Positions 33,928 to 41,904 of a stretch of 64,000 nt of DNA are shown here, in pieces. This DNA is from Ardenticatenales bacterium (GTDB lineage Bacteria > Chloroflexota > Anaerolineae > Promineifilales > Promineifilaceae): NCBI GenBank assembly GCA_020634515.1, contig JACKBL010000003.1, forward strand, positions 434,001 to 498,000, read 5' to 3'. Both the position numbers and the translations under genes were made by a program. The notes under the pieces were generated by a model, which saw nothing but the letters and a program-made list of their open reading frames with translations, made no database searches and was not told the origin of the DNA. Within the stretch, counting starts at the first letter, position 1, and each line of letters starts with the position of its first letter.

Positions 33928-34920
33928 ATGAACGAACTGATCAAGAAACTCGTTGAAGCGTTTGGCCCCTCTGGTTTTGAAGACCAGATGCGCCAGATCA
34001 TCCATCCCGAAATCGCCCCCTACGCCGACGAAGTCAGTGTGGACGCTCTGGGCAATTTGATTGCGCGCAAAAAGGGAAACGGCAGCGGCCTGAAGGTGAT
34101 GATCGCCGCGCATATGGACGAGATTGGCGTGATGATCACGCACATCACCGCCGACGGCTTCCTCCGCTTCACCAACATCGGCGGCGTTTCTCCGCATACG
34201 CTGTTGGGCGGGCGCGTGCAGTTCGCCGATGGCACGGTGGGCGTTATCCACGCGGACCGCTTTGAGGAGCGGGACCGGTTGCACCCGCTGCATAAGTATT
34301 TCATTGACGTGGGTGCGACCAGCCGTGAGGATTGCCCCGTGAGTGTGGGCGCGCCCGCCGGCTTCTATCGCCCACTGGTGATTCAGGGCAACCGCCTTTC
34401 CGCCAAATCCATGGATGACCGCATCGGCTGCGTGGTGTCCATTGAGGCGCTGCAGCGGCTGGCGAACACGCCGCACGACGTTTACTTCGTCTTCAGCGTG
34501 CAGGAGGAAGTGGGCACGCGCGGAGCGCAAACGGCGGCGAATGCCATCAGCCCGGATGTGGGCATTGCCCTGGACGTAACCTTGACGGGAGACGTGCCGG
34601 AAGCGCGCCCGATGGCTGTGCGCCTGGGGGATGGCGCGGCTATCAAGGTGAAGGACAGCGGCATGATCGCCCACAGCGGCCTGGTGCGCTTGATGCGCCG
34701 GCACGCGGAGGCGGCGCAAATTCCGTACCAGTTGGAAGTGCTGGACGGGGGCACGACGGATGCCCGCCCGATGCAAATCGCCGGACCGGGCTGCGCCGCC
34801 GGCTGTATTTCCATCCCGTGTCGCTACGTGCATTCCCCCAGCGAAACGGTGGACGCGGGTGACGTGGAGCAGTGCGTGCGCTTGCTGGTGGAAATCCTCG
34901 CCAACCCGATTGACCTGTAA
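33928..34920 (+). CDS. M42 family metallopeptidase (glutamyl aminopeptidase-like)
   Basis: A 330-residue dinuclear zinc aminopeptidase from the ATG at 33928; the longer frame upstream is the shadow of guaB. Metal ligands and catalytic residues are visible as AAHMDEIG (His, Asp), SMDDRIGC (bridging Asp), VQEEVGTRG (catalytic and ligand Glu), IALDVTLTGD and the C-terminal HSPSETVD (His). Such enzymes form dodecameric shells in the cytosol and trim peptides. No neighbouring gene explains its role. Confidence 0.92.
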   Translation: MNELIKKLVEAFGPSGFEDQMRQIIHPEIAPYADEVSVDALGNLIARKKGNGSGLKVMIAAHMDEIGVMITHITADGFLRFTNIGGVSPHTLLGGRVQFADGTVGVIHADRFEERDRLHPLHKYFIDVGATSREDCPVSVGAPAGFYRPLVIQGNRLSAKSMDDRIGCVVSIEALQRLANTPHDVYFVFSVQEEVGTRGAQTAANAISPDVGIALDVTLTGDVPEARPMAVRLGDGAAIKVKDSGMIAHSGLVRLMRRHAEAAQIPYQLEVLDGGTTDARPMQIAGPGCAAGCISIPCRYVHSPSETVDAGDVEQCVRLLVEILANPIDL

Positions 34921-34956
34921 CCACGAGAGACGAAGGGCGGGATTGGTTCAGTCTTG

Positions 34957-34999
34957 GTAACGACTAACGCTCTCTGGAGATTGGACCCATTTTAGTGAC
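34957..34999. repeat. Half-copy of the GTAAC-ended element
   Basis: GTAACGACTAACGCTCTCTG, then GAGATTGGACCCATTTT, then AGTGAC: the left arm of the 95-bp element with its GTAAC end, joined directly to a GTGAC end, with the right core arm missing. It is followed by about two copies of a 21-base repeat (CCGCCCCGATCCGCGCGTCAT) at 35007-35050. Confidence 0.6.
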
Positions 35000-35067
35000 C
35001 GTCGTCCGCCCCGATCCGCGCGTCATCCGCCCCAATCCGCGCGTCATCCGCTCCCATCCTTCGTCCT

Positions 35068-35436
35068 TCAAGTCTTCTCCCGCCGCAACAGCCTGACGCC
35101 GAACCAGGCGAGGGTGAGGGTGGGGATGGGTTGGGTGAAGGGAATGGCGGCTTCGATGACGGAGACGTTGCGCAGGGCGCGCAGGTTCATGCGGTCGAGG
35201 ATGATCCAGACGATGGGGACGCTGAAGATGTCGAGGGTGAGATCGAGGAGGTCAATCGCCAGTACGAGGAGGAGGGGGACGTGGAGCAGGGTTTGCGTGA
35301 AGTCGGCGTCGGGAGGGATATGCAGGTGGCGGACGCGGCGGTAGGCGAGAATAATGAGGAGGGTGAAGAGCATGAGGTTGATGGCGAGAATGCCGGCAGC
35401 GACCAAACCAATCGACCGTAATTGTTCCGCCGTCAT
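35068..35436 (-). CDS. Small membrane protein of unknown function
   Basis: A 122-residue protein. The ATG at 35436 follows a strong AGGAGGCGAC site; the frame upstream overlaps the neighbouring gene. Two or three hydrophobic segments are visible (about residues 10-35, 52-80 and 95-115), separated by YRRVRHLHIPPDADF. I do not recognise the family. It lies 8 bases downstream of the DUF456 gene on the same strand, so both are probably translated from one transcript. Confidence 0.65.
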   Translation of the reverse strand: MTAEQLRSIGLVAAGILAINLMLFTLLIILAYRRVRHLHIPPDADFTQTLLHVPLLLVLAIDLLDLTLDIFSVPIVWIILDRMNLRALRNVSVIEAAIPFTQPIPTLTLAWFGVRLLRREKT

Positions 35437-35444
35437 GTCGCCTC

Positions 35445-35945
35445 CTAGAAGCTGAGAACACGCCATACAAACACGACCAGGATGATGATACTGGCCCCCA
35501 ACTGGATTAAGGTAGAAACCCCCATGCCCGCCAATCCCCCCATGCTGGCCCGCAGCGCCTGCCGCCAATCACCATGTCGCTGGTATTCGCCCAGCACAAC
35601 CCCCAACGCATAGCCGATTATGGCTCCCGGCAAGTTGAAGATCAAGAAACCGGCCAGTGCGCCCACCGTACCGTAGATCATGCCCCGCCGCGAAGCACCC
35701 GTGGCCTTTGCGCCCACCAGGGGCAGCCACAGATCCGCGGTGCCCGTCGCCAGCGCGAACAGGGACAGGACAAGGAACAACCCCCACCCAATGGCGTGGA
35801 AGCCATCAAAGATGGCGTAGCCTAGCAGGCTTAGCCAGACGAGGAGCATTCCGGGGAAGACGGGCACGATGACACCCACGACGCCCAGAAGCATAAAGCC
35901 AACGGTGACGCCAAACGTAAGTGATTGAAAAAAGTAAGCTAACAC
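35445..35945 (-). CDS. DUF456 family membrane protein
   Basis: A 166-residue polytopic protein. I chose the GTG at 35945, which follows GTAGGGAGC; the open frame upstream overlaps the APH-like gene. It has four or five hydrophobic segments and the DUF456 glycine-rich patterns (GVVGVIVPVFPGMLLVWLSLL and GFLIFNLPGAIIGYALG, read in parts). DUF456 proteins are small inner-membrane proteins without assigned biochemistry. It precedes the other small membrane protein on the minus strand. Confidence 0.8.
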   Translation of the reverse strand: MLAYFFQSLTFGVTVGFMLLGVVGVIVPVFPGMLLVWLSLLGYAIFDGFHAIGWGLFLVLSLFALATGTADLWLPLVGAKATGASRRGMIYGTVGALAGFLIFNLPGAIIGYALGVVLGEYQRHGDWRQALRASMGGLAGMGVSTLIQLGASIIILVVFVWRVLSF

Positions 35946-35974
35946 GGATTGCTCCCTACCGTGGCGCGTCGCGC

Positions 35975-37165
35975 CTACAAATTGCGATAAGCATGTAGAA
36001 AACGCTGGAACAGGTCGGTCAGGTAGGGGCGGTAGCGGACGGCGGCGAGGCGACCGGCTTGTCGTAATTGCTGTTCCGTTATACGTGGAGAATACGCCGG
36101 AGTCGCATTGTCCGGGGATAGAGGGGCGACCCAGTCGTCGAGGATGGGCAACCAGTGGGTGATGATGTAGAGGCAGTGGGCTGCCGGCATTGCCTTGCGT
36201 ACCTCGCGGGCATTGAAAAGGGGCCACAAGGCTTCGTAGAGTCGCAGAAGGTAGGTGTCTACGATTGTTTCTGCGCGCAGTTGCGTTACCTCGCGGGGTT
36301 GCCTGCCGGCATCTAGCGTATGTACCCGCTCCATATCCTCAATAAAACTCACCAGATCGCACAAAGACGGACCGATGCACACCGTCCGCCAATCAAGCAG
36401 ATTACAATCCCCAAACAGCGTCAACCGCCAATGCCGCAACCCCGGCTCCCCGTGCAGCAGCGTACTGGGCAGCGAGCGCAAAGGGTACAGCATGGGTACA
36501 GGATCGTCTAGCAAATCGGCCAGGGCGTCAATATGCTCCTGCTCAATCACGCCAGGCCACGGGCCTCCTTGTTGCAGCCGTTCCAGGCAACGGGCGGCGC
36601 GCTCGAATTCTCCTATCAGAGGACCGGCGCTGGCGAGGGCGTGAGATGCCGGCATTTCCAAATCCCCCAACGACAGCAGCCCCGCGTTCAATTTCCGCGA
36701 CCGGGACGACTCAATGCCCATCGGCCATAATCGCCACGGCAGCCAATCAAAGACCCGCAAATCCTCCACCCGGTTCCAGCAGGCAATATGCAGCGCCGCC
36801 AGATTCCCCACCACGCGCTCCACATCACGGTCTCCCCACCGTCTCGGTGGGCGGTCGTTGGGCACATCTTCCATCACAACCCAGCCCCGTTCCTCATCCA
36901 CGTAGCTGTACCAACAGCGCGGCGCGAGGAAACCGAGGCGGGCGCTGAAATCACGGTAAAAGGCAGCCTCCGTCGGGGTGGTGCGCTTGCCTATCAGCGT
37001 AATCGGATCAGAATGCCCCTTCAAGGTGAGGAAGTAGCGCGTGAAGCCGTCGCCCAGCGAGACGGCGCGCACGTGCCGCACGACGACCGCGTCCGTCTCC
37101 GCGCGTTCTTGTAATATAGCCGTCCAGGCAGCCGGGTCACGGCTGATTAGCTCAATTCCTCTCAC
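35975..37165 (-). CDS. APH-fold phosphotransferase-like protein
   Basis: A 396-residue protein of the aminoglycoside phosphotransferase/choline kinase fold. The N-lobe is visible at about residues 30-100 (LIGKRTTPTEAAFYRDF with the candidate ATP-binding Lys, VVMEDVP hinge). The catalytic loop is HGEPGLRHWR where active members have HGDxxxxN, so the catalytic Asp is Glu and the metal-binding Asn is not in place. The LLDWRTVCIGPSLCDL segment matches the usual DW...G metal motif. It may be a weak kinase or a pseudokinase. The GTG at 37165 has no clear ribosome binding site, so the start is uncertain. Confidence 0.65.
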   Translation of the reverse strand: MRGIELISRDPAAWTAILQERAETDAVVVRHVRAVSLGDGFTRYFLTLKGHSDPITLIGKRTTPTEAAFYRDFSARLGFLAPRCWYSYVDEERGWVVMEDVPNDRPPRRWGDRDVERVVGNLAALHIACWNRVEDLRVFDWLPWRLWPMGIESSRSRKLNAGLLSLGDLEMPASHALASAGPLIGEFERAARCLERLQQGGPWPGVIEQEHIDALADLLDDPVPMLYPLRSLPSTLLHGEPGLRHWRLTLFGDCNLLDWRTVCIGPSLCDLVSFIEDMERVHTLDAGRQPREVTQLRAETIVDTYLLRLYEALWPLFNAREVRKAMPAAHCLYIITHWLPILDDWVAPLSPDNATPAYSPRITEQQLRQAGRLAAVRYRPYLTDLFQRFLHAYRNL

Positions 37166-37185
37166 GCTTGGTTACTTCCTGATTG

Positions 37186-37280
37186 GTAACTGCTAAGCCA
37201 GATTGGACCAATTCTCTCTGGTGAAAATGGGCATTGAGCGCGTAAAATTGGTCCAATCTCCAGAGAGCGTTAGTAGTTAC
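37186..37280 (-). repeat. 95-bp GTAAC-ended palindromic element, subfamily 1, copy 2
   Basis: Reverse complement of the 6766-6860 element with the same 95-bp length and the same GTAAC ends. It sits immediately upstream of the APH-like gene. Confidence 0.8.
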
Positions 37281-37731
37281 CCTGATTGTTTCGTGGTTGG
37301 AGACTGAAGCAGACTCCGAGACTGCGTCAGTCTCGAACAGGTCCGGGTTATCACTAGAGGCAGCCAACCAGATTGTAATGCGGAATGCGCATTTCGTAAA
37401 ACAGGCCATAGTCCAGGCCTGGCCCATCGCCGAACCTTGAAGATTATGCGGCAAAACGCGGCAAAATCAAGTAATTCCGCTTCGATAACGTGACGACGGG
37501 GCATATTGACAATTCGATGCCCTTGATCTATTATGTGCGCATCTTGGTGTTTGCTGCACCATTTCACCCACAACTATCCAAGAAATTTCATATTTCGGCA
37601 ATGCGACCTTACAAGTTGGCGCTTCCTGGCGGGAACGCTGTTTGTGCGGAACCCCTTCCCAACATAGGCCGTGCTGACCAGCCGCGTTAACAATAAAAGG
37701 CGCGAATCACTCACGATTAGAGGAGAGTAGC
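37281..37731. other. Upstream region of the first secreted-protein gene
   Basis: No gene is seen in these 450 bases. The second half holds a near-consensus promoter (37506-37534) and a leader of about 190 bases leading to the secreted-protein gene. The first half is unremarkable and without recognisable repeats beyond the end of the GTAAC element. Confidence 0.45.
37506..37534 (+). promoter_or_regulatory. Near-consensus sigma70 promoter of secreted-protein gene 1
   Basis: TTGACA (37506-37511), 17 bases, TATTAT (37529-37534). The -35 is perfect and the -10 is 5 of 6. Transcription from about 37541 would give a 5' leader of about 190 bases before the ATG at 37732. Confidence 0.7.
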
Positions 37732-38166
37732 ATGAAAAAGTTCGTTTTGCTGTTCGCGTTTGTCGTGTTGGTCGGTCTCTTTGCATTTCGTTCTGGCAGC
37801 AGCTTTGCCGCCGTGAACGTACCCCCAAACCCCATTCCCCTCACGTTCCAGGATGCCGCCGGCAACCCCTATTGCGACGGCCTCTCCATCAACCACCAGT
37901 TGCCCAATGGCTACGCCATTAGCGGCAGCCAATGCGGCTGTGTCACGGGCGCGATTCAGGGTTCCTTCGTAGGTCCCAACAACCCCATCGTTCCCACGGG
38001 CACGGGTGCTCTCGTCATCATCCCCGATTGGCAGATTTACACCAAGTTAACGTTCAACCCCCGCGCCTGGACGCACTACGCCTATGGTGGGGGCTACGTC
38101 AACAGCGGTACATTTGCCTATGGCTGCCCCGCGATGGAAGGGGGCGTCAGTTCCCTCGGCAACTAA
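37732..38166 (+). CDS. Small secreted protein, tandem paralogue 1 (unrecognised family)
   Basis: A 144-residue protein behind AGAGGAGAGTAGC. It starts with a Sec signal peptide (MKKFVLLFAFVVLVGLFAF, probable cleavage after SSFA). The mature part of about 118 residues is rich in Gly, Pro, Asn and aromatic residues, with four Cys (YCDG, QCGC, GC near the C-terminus) that could form disulfides, and ends in SSLGN. It is about 80 % identical to the next paralogue. The strong promoter, strong ribosome binding site and terminator suggest abundant expression, perhaps a surface-layer, sheath or matrix component; that is inference. I do not recognise the family. Confidence 0.75.
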   Translation: MKKFVLLFAFVVLVGLFAFRSGSSFAAVNVPPNPIPLTFQDAAGNPYCDGLSINHQLPNGYAISGSQCGCVTGAIQGSFVGPNNPIVPTGTGALVIIPDWQIYTKLTFNPRAWTHYAYGGGYVNSGTFAYGCPAMEGGVSSLGN

Positions 38167-38239
38167 GGGTTCGCTCAAAAGCAACGTTGGGTTGCCCGAC
38201 AAGCAAGAACCGTTCCCGCGCATCCGTCAATTCCAGATA

Positions 38240-38342
38240 GTAACTATTCACGTCTCCGAGAGATTGGACCAATTTTGTAGACATCAATAAGATTCAACCA
38301 GAGCAAATTGGTCCAATCTGGGCAGATGACCTGTATAGTCAC
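38240..38342 (-). repeat. 103-bp GTAAC-ended palindromic element, subfamily 2, copy 2
   Basis: Runs from GTAAC to GTCAC with GAGATTGGACCAATTT and AAATTGGTCCAATC arms. It is the near-exact reverse complement of the 20796-20896 copy, and lies between the first secreted-protein gene and its terminator. Confidence 0.8.
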
Positions 38343-38409
38343 TCCAGATTTAACAACGGATGCGCCCTGAGCACATAGGCTCAAACAACAAGCCATCTAG
38401 TCTGCGAAA

Positions 38410-38440
38410 GAGCCAACCACGTGGTGGTTGGCTCTTTTTC
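38410..38440 (+). terminator. Intrinsic terminator after secreted-protein gene 1
   Basis: GAGCCAACCAC (38410-38420) pairs perfectly with GTGGTTGGCTC (38424-38434) around a three-base loop, followed by TTTTT. It lies 245 bases past the stop codon because the palindromic element at 38240 has been inserted in between. The stem matches the terminator of gene 2. Confidence 0.9.
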
Positions 38441-38926
38441 GTTTGGGGACGCAACCTGGCTCCAAAAGATTCGCGCAGCAGCCATTCTCAGCTTGAATCC
38501 GGCGAAATCCACACGTGGTGATCGGACATATCACCGGATAAGCCGTCTCTGCTCCGCGCCGTCGCGCCTTTGTCACGACACAAAGGGGAGAGACGGGCGA
38601 GCGACAGGGTGTTGATTGTCGCCAGGATGATGTCCTGCGTGTCCGCCCCTGCATAAAACGTCGCTAAACGAATATTGCCGAACTTTATACAAAACCCTTG
38701 CACGATCAATGGTTTTCCGCTAACATATTGACGTTTCGTAGAGCAGTACTGCAATACTACCATCAGTTTTTGATCCAAGCTCAAACCAACAGGCTGCCAA
38801 TCGGCGTTTTCCTGGCAGTGCCGCCAATGGGGATGTGGATTAAGCCACGTTCGCTTTTGGTTGCGCGGCAAAAGGTTCCATCGGTTGCGCAAGTCGCAAA
38901 TCATCCAAATCTCAAGGGAGAATAGC
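38441..38926. other. Region between secreted-protein genes 1 and 2
   Basis: No gene is convincing in these 486 bases. The first part resembles the sequence downstream of gene 2 (shared TCCGGCGAAA stretch), indicating that the duplication unit includes the 3' flank. TTGACG at 38728-38733 is a candidate -35 for gene 2, but no good -10 lies at 17 bases (AATACT at 19 bases is the best). That would again leave a leader of about 170 bases. Confidence 0.45.
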
Positions 38927-39361
38927 ATGAAAAAGTTTGGTCTTTTGTTCGCGTTTGTCGTCCTGGTTGGCCTTTTCGCCTTCCGTTCTGGCAGCAGCTT
39001 CGCCGCTGTCAACGTGCCCCCGAATCCCATTGACATCACCTTCCAGGATGCTGCCGGCAATCCTTATTGCGACGGTGTTTCCATGGGTCACCAGTTGCCC
39101 AATGCTTACGGCATCAGCGGCGCGCAGTGCGGCTGCGTCACCGGCGCGATCCAGGGTTCCTTCGTCGGCCAGCAGAACCCCGTCGTCCCCACGGGCACGG
39201 GCGCTATCATTGTCATTCCCGACTGGCAAATCTACACCAAGATGACCTTCAATCCGCGCGCTTGGGCGCACTATGACTTCGGTGGCAACCTGGTCAATAG
39301 TGGCACGTTCGGCTTCGGCTGCCCCGCGATGGAAGGCGGCGCCAGCTCCCTCGGCAACTAA
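38927..39361 (+). CDS. Small secreted protein, tandem paralogue 2
   Basis: A 144-residue protein, near-identical in plan to paralogue 1: signal peptide (MKKFGLLFAFVVLVGLFAF), mature region beginning AVNVPPNPIDITFQDAAGN, the same four Cys, and the C-terminal SSLGN. The ATG at 38927 follows AAGGGAGAATAGC. Differences from paralogue 1 cluster in the middle and in the Tyr/Gly-rich stretch near residue 120. The two genes arose by a recent direct duplication that included the downstream terminator. Confidence 0.75.
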   Translation: MKKFGLLFAFVVLVGLFAFRSGSSFAAVNVPPNPIDITFQDAAGNPYCDGVSMGHQLPNAYGISGAQCGCVTGAIQGSFVGQQNPVVPTGTGAIIVIPDWQIYTKMTFNPRAWAHYDFGGNLVNSGTFGFGCPAMEGGASSLGN

Positions 39362-39415
39362 GCGTACACACTCGACCAATAAGTACAAGTAACCAGATCT
39401 CCTGGTTCTGCAAAA

Positions 39416-39445
39416 GAGCCAACCATTACGTGGTTGGCTCTTTTT
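39416..39445 (+). terminator. Intrinsic terminator after secreted-protein gene 2
   Basis: GAGCCAACCA (39416-39425) pairs with TGGTTGGCTC (39431-39440) around TTACG, followed by TTTTT. The stem is the same as that of the gene 1 terminator, with loop changes. Confidence 0.9.
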
Positions 39446-39985
39446 GTTTTGGGCACACGTCTTGACTCAAGTCCGGCGAAACCCCTACGCGGCATCGGAG
39501 TCACGGCTTTGGCCGGGATCAAACCCCATACGGAGGTCGGCGACAACGCCAGCATCCTGTTCCGATATGAGGGGATTCGCGTGATGGGTGTGCGGAACTT
39601 CTGTTGATGACCCGCAAGTCCGAAATCTCTCACAGAAATACGAGGGAAAACCACGGGTTTCTGCCAGGGTCGAGGGCGTCGTCAGGCGCGCAGCGCCCTC
39701 GCGCGGGACGCTATTTGCCCTACAAAAACGACGGCGTCAACCAAAACCCCGCGCACCCTCACGTGATCAATCAGTTGACAGCAGTCCCATTGTCAAGTAT
39801 TATTTCCTCGTCCGTGCCCATACTGTACAGTATTCGTTGTATCAAAAAAAGCAGAAGACAAGATTGAAAACTCGTTGTGTTTTGCCGGCATTTCATGCAA
39901 AGCAGTAATGTCTCATCAATACGCTTGCATAGACGTCCGGTCGCACGGATACCAGCAGGTTTCAGTCTAAGGAGAACCAGGAGAC
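39446..39985. other. Region upstream of secreted-protein gene 3
   Basis: These 540 bases contain a diverged copy of the gene 1 3' flank at the start, the promoter at 39775-39803, a TGCCGGCA at 39883 and a leader of about 175 bases. No gene is seen. Confidence 0.45.
39775..39803 (+). promoter_or_regulatory. Near-consensus sigma70 promoter of secreted-protein gene 3
   Basis: TTGACA (39775-39780), 17 bases, TATTAT (39798-39803): the same hexamers and spacing as the gene 1 promoter. Transcription from about 39810 gives a leader of about 175 bases before the ATG at 39986. Confidence 0.7.
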
Positions 39986-40447
39986 ATGAAGAAAAAGCTT
40001 ACCCTGTTGTTCGTTTTTGTTTTGATGGCTTCCCTGATGGTAGCCGTTTCCGCCTTCGCTTCTGGCAAAGATGCCGGCACGCAAGGCTCCGTTGACCTCA
40101 TCTTCCTCAGCAGCCCCACCAGCTGCTACTGCGACGGCATGCACCTCGCATGGACCACCCCGCCCACCATCACCGGTAACCGCACTGGCTGCGCCACCGA
40201 ACCGTTCGTCTTCGGCACCTTCACGCCCGCGGGCGTCCCGATTCCGCCGGCCAGCGGCCTGGGCGCGGCAGTCGTCTTCAACATCGGCTCCAACGTCCTC
40301 ACCAAACTCGACTTCACCCCCCGCCAATGGGCGCACTACTGGCTGCCCTACACCCCTGGCGATCCGCCACTCAACTCTGGTGACTATGCGTGGGGCGCGA
40401 CCTGCCCGTTCGCTCCTGAGGCCACCGGCTCCTCCCTGGGCAACTAA
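39986..40447 (+). CDS. Small secreted protein, diverged tandem paralogue 3
   Basis: A 153-residue protein behind AAGGAGAACCAGGAGAC. It has a Sec signal peptide (KKKLTLLFVFVLMASLMVAV, probable cleavage after AFA) and a mature region that follows the order of paralogues 1 and 2: a CYCDG motif, a central Cys, the KLDFTPRQWAHY stretch corresponding to KLTFNPRAWTHY, NSGDYAWGATC corresponding to NSGTFAYGC, and the same C-terminal SSLGN. Identity is low outside these anchors. The shared motifs define a small exported family that I cannot name. Confidence 0.7.
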   Translation: MKKKLTLLFVFVLMASLMVAVSAFASGKDAGTQGSVDLIFLSSPTSCYCDGMHLAWTTPPTITGNRTGCATEPFVFGTFTPAGVPIPPASGLGAAVVFNIGSNVLTKLDFTPRQWAHYWLPYTPGDPPLNSGDYAWGATCPFAPEATGSSLGN

Positions 40448-40511
40448 TGCACTCGTGACGGATAGATCAGTTGGCCTTCCTGATGGTCGGCCACTGATCA
40501 TCCTGTTACAA

Positions 40512-40551
40512 GAGGGTTAACGACAGAGTCTGTCGTTAGCCCTCTTTTTTT
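40512..40551 (+). terminator. Intrinsic terminator after secreted-protein gene 3
   Basis: GAGGGTTAACGACA (40512-40525) pairs with TGTCGTTAGCCCTC (40531-40544), with one G:T pair, followed by seven T residues. Confidence 0.92.
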
Positions 40552-40597
40552 GTCTCAATTCAGGTAGCTCCTTAATATGTCGGGGGAACCGCGGCCT

Positions 40598-40632
40598 GAG
40601 CCTGTCGAAGGCCATTGGTTTCGACAGGCTCA
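40598..40632. repeat. TGAGCCTGTCGA inverted repeat
   Basis: TGAGCCTGTCGA and TCGACAGGCTCA, 12-bp perfect arms, flank AGGCCATTGGT between convergent transcription units. Similar GAGCCTGTCGA palindromes are widespread intergenic repeats in many bacterial genomes. A partial arm (TTCGACAGGCTC) also lies at about 60918. Confidence 0.75.
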
Positions 40633-40707
40633 ACCAGCTTCGCCCCACTTTATTGAGAAGATACGCAACAAACAATGCAAATCGGGCTTCGGGGCGGTCA
40701 ACTCCTT

Positions 40708-41904
40708 TCACTGTGCCGCGTCATCATAGTCGAACCGCCAGGGAGCGTCATCCATAGGCAGCGCATCCAGACGCGCCCGACGCAGCGCGGCAAAGCGCGG
40801 CGACATCTCCGCCAGGCTATCCCCCCCCAACTTCTCCAGCAGCGCATCCGCCAGCACAATCGCCATCATCGCCTCCCCCACCACGGCGGCGCGGGGCACG
40901 GCGCAAAAATCGCTGCGCTCATACGTGGTCACGTCCGCCGCGCCTGACGCCAGATTGACGGAACGGCGGGGGTTCAGCACGGTGGAGATGGGCTTCATGG
41001 CCGCCCGCGCCACAATTGGCTCCCCTGTGGTGATGCCCCCCTCAAAGCCGCCAGCGTGGTTCGTCTGGCGATAGAGCCGCTGCCCATTCTGTGCCAGAAA
41101 GATCTCGTCGTGGACCTCGGAGCCAGGGCGCGCCGCGTTGGCAAACGCCGGGCCAATTTCCACCCCCTTCACGGCATGGATGGAGCCAATCGCCCACATC
41201 AGTAGCGCGTCCAGACGACGGTCCCAATGCACATGGCTACCCAATCCGGGCGGCGCACCCAAAGCCACGACCTCAAAGACGCCACCGATGGTGTCCTTCT
41301 GCTGCATCGTTTGCCAGATAGCGGCCTCCATCTGCGCCGCTGTCTCCGGCAAGGGGCAGCGCACTTCGTTACCCTCGGCGGCGGCGAATCGCGCCGCGTA
41401 AGGCATCTCATCGGGAATGTGCGCCACCACCTCCCCGATGCTGACGACGTAGCTGCCAATGGTGATGTGGAAGTGGGCCAGCAGTTGCCGGCATACCGCC
41501 CCCACAGCCACACGCGCCGCCGTCTCCCGCGCCGAGGCGCGCTCCAGCGCCAGGCGCAGTTCGCCATAGCCGTACTTGATCGCGCCGGTGAGGTCGGCGT
41601 GACCGGGGCGGGGCGTCGTCATCGGCGGAATCAGGCGGTCGCGCCATTTGGCGTAGTCCAGGTTGTCGATATGCAGGGCAATGGGACCACCGGTGGTGTG
41701 CCCGTTCATGTAGCCGCTGCTGAGGCGGATGGCGTCCTTCTCGATTTTCATGCGCCCGCCGGAGCCGTATCCCACCTGGCGCCGGGCCATTTGCTGGTTG
41801 AGTTGGGCGTGGTCGAGGGGGAGTCCTGCCGGCATTCCTTCCAAAATGGCCGTCAATCCGGGACCATGGGACTCGCCCGCCGTGAGGAAACGCAAACGAT
41901 TCAT
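40708..41904 (-). CDS. aroC: Chorismate synthase
   Basis: A 398-residue FMN-dependent enzyme producing chorismate from 5-enolpyruvylshikimate 3-phosphate. All three signatures are present: GESHGPGLTAILEGMPAG near the N-terminus, the region GHADLTGAIKYGYGELR, and the C-terminal RSDFCAVPRAAVVGEAM. Its start overlaps the stop of the upstream lipoprotein gene by four bases (ATGA on the minus strand), so the two are translationally coupled, an unusual partnership. Prephenate dehydratase at 19925 acts two steps later in the same pathway. Confidence 0.95.
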   Translation of the reverse strand: MNRLRFLTAGESHGPGLTAILEGMPAGLPLDHAQLNQQMARRQVGYGSGGRMKIEKDAIRLSSGYMNGHTTGGPIALHIDNLDYAKWRDRLIPPMTTPRPGHADLTGAIKYGYGELRLALERASARETAARVAVGAVCRQLLAHFHITIGSYVVSIGEVVAHIPDEMPYAARFAAAEGNEVRCPLPETAAQMEAAIWQTMQQKDTIGGVFEVVALGAPPGLGSHVHWDRRLDALLMWAIGSIHAVKGVEIGPAFANAARPGSEVHDEIFLAQNGQRLYRQTNHAGGFEGGITTGEPIVARAAMKPISTVLNPRRSVNLASGAADVTTYERSDFCAVPRAAVVGEAMMAIVLADALLEKLGGDSLAEMSPRFAALRRARLDALPMDDAPWRFDYDDAAQ

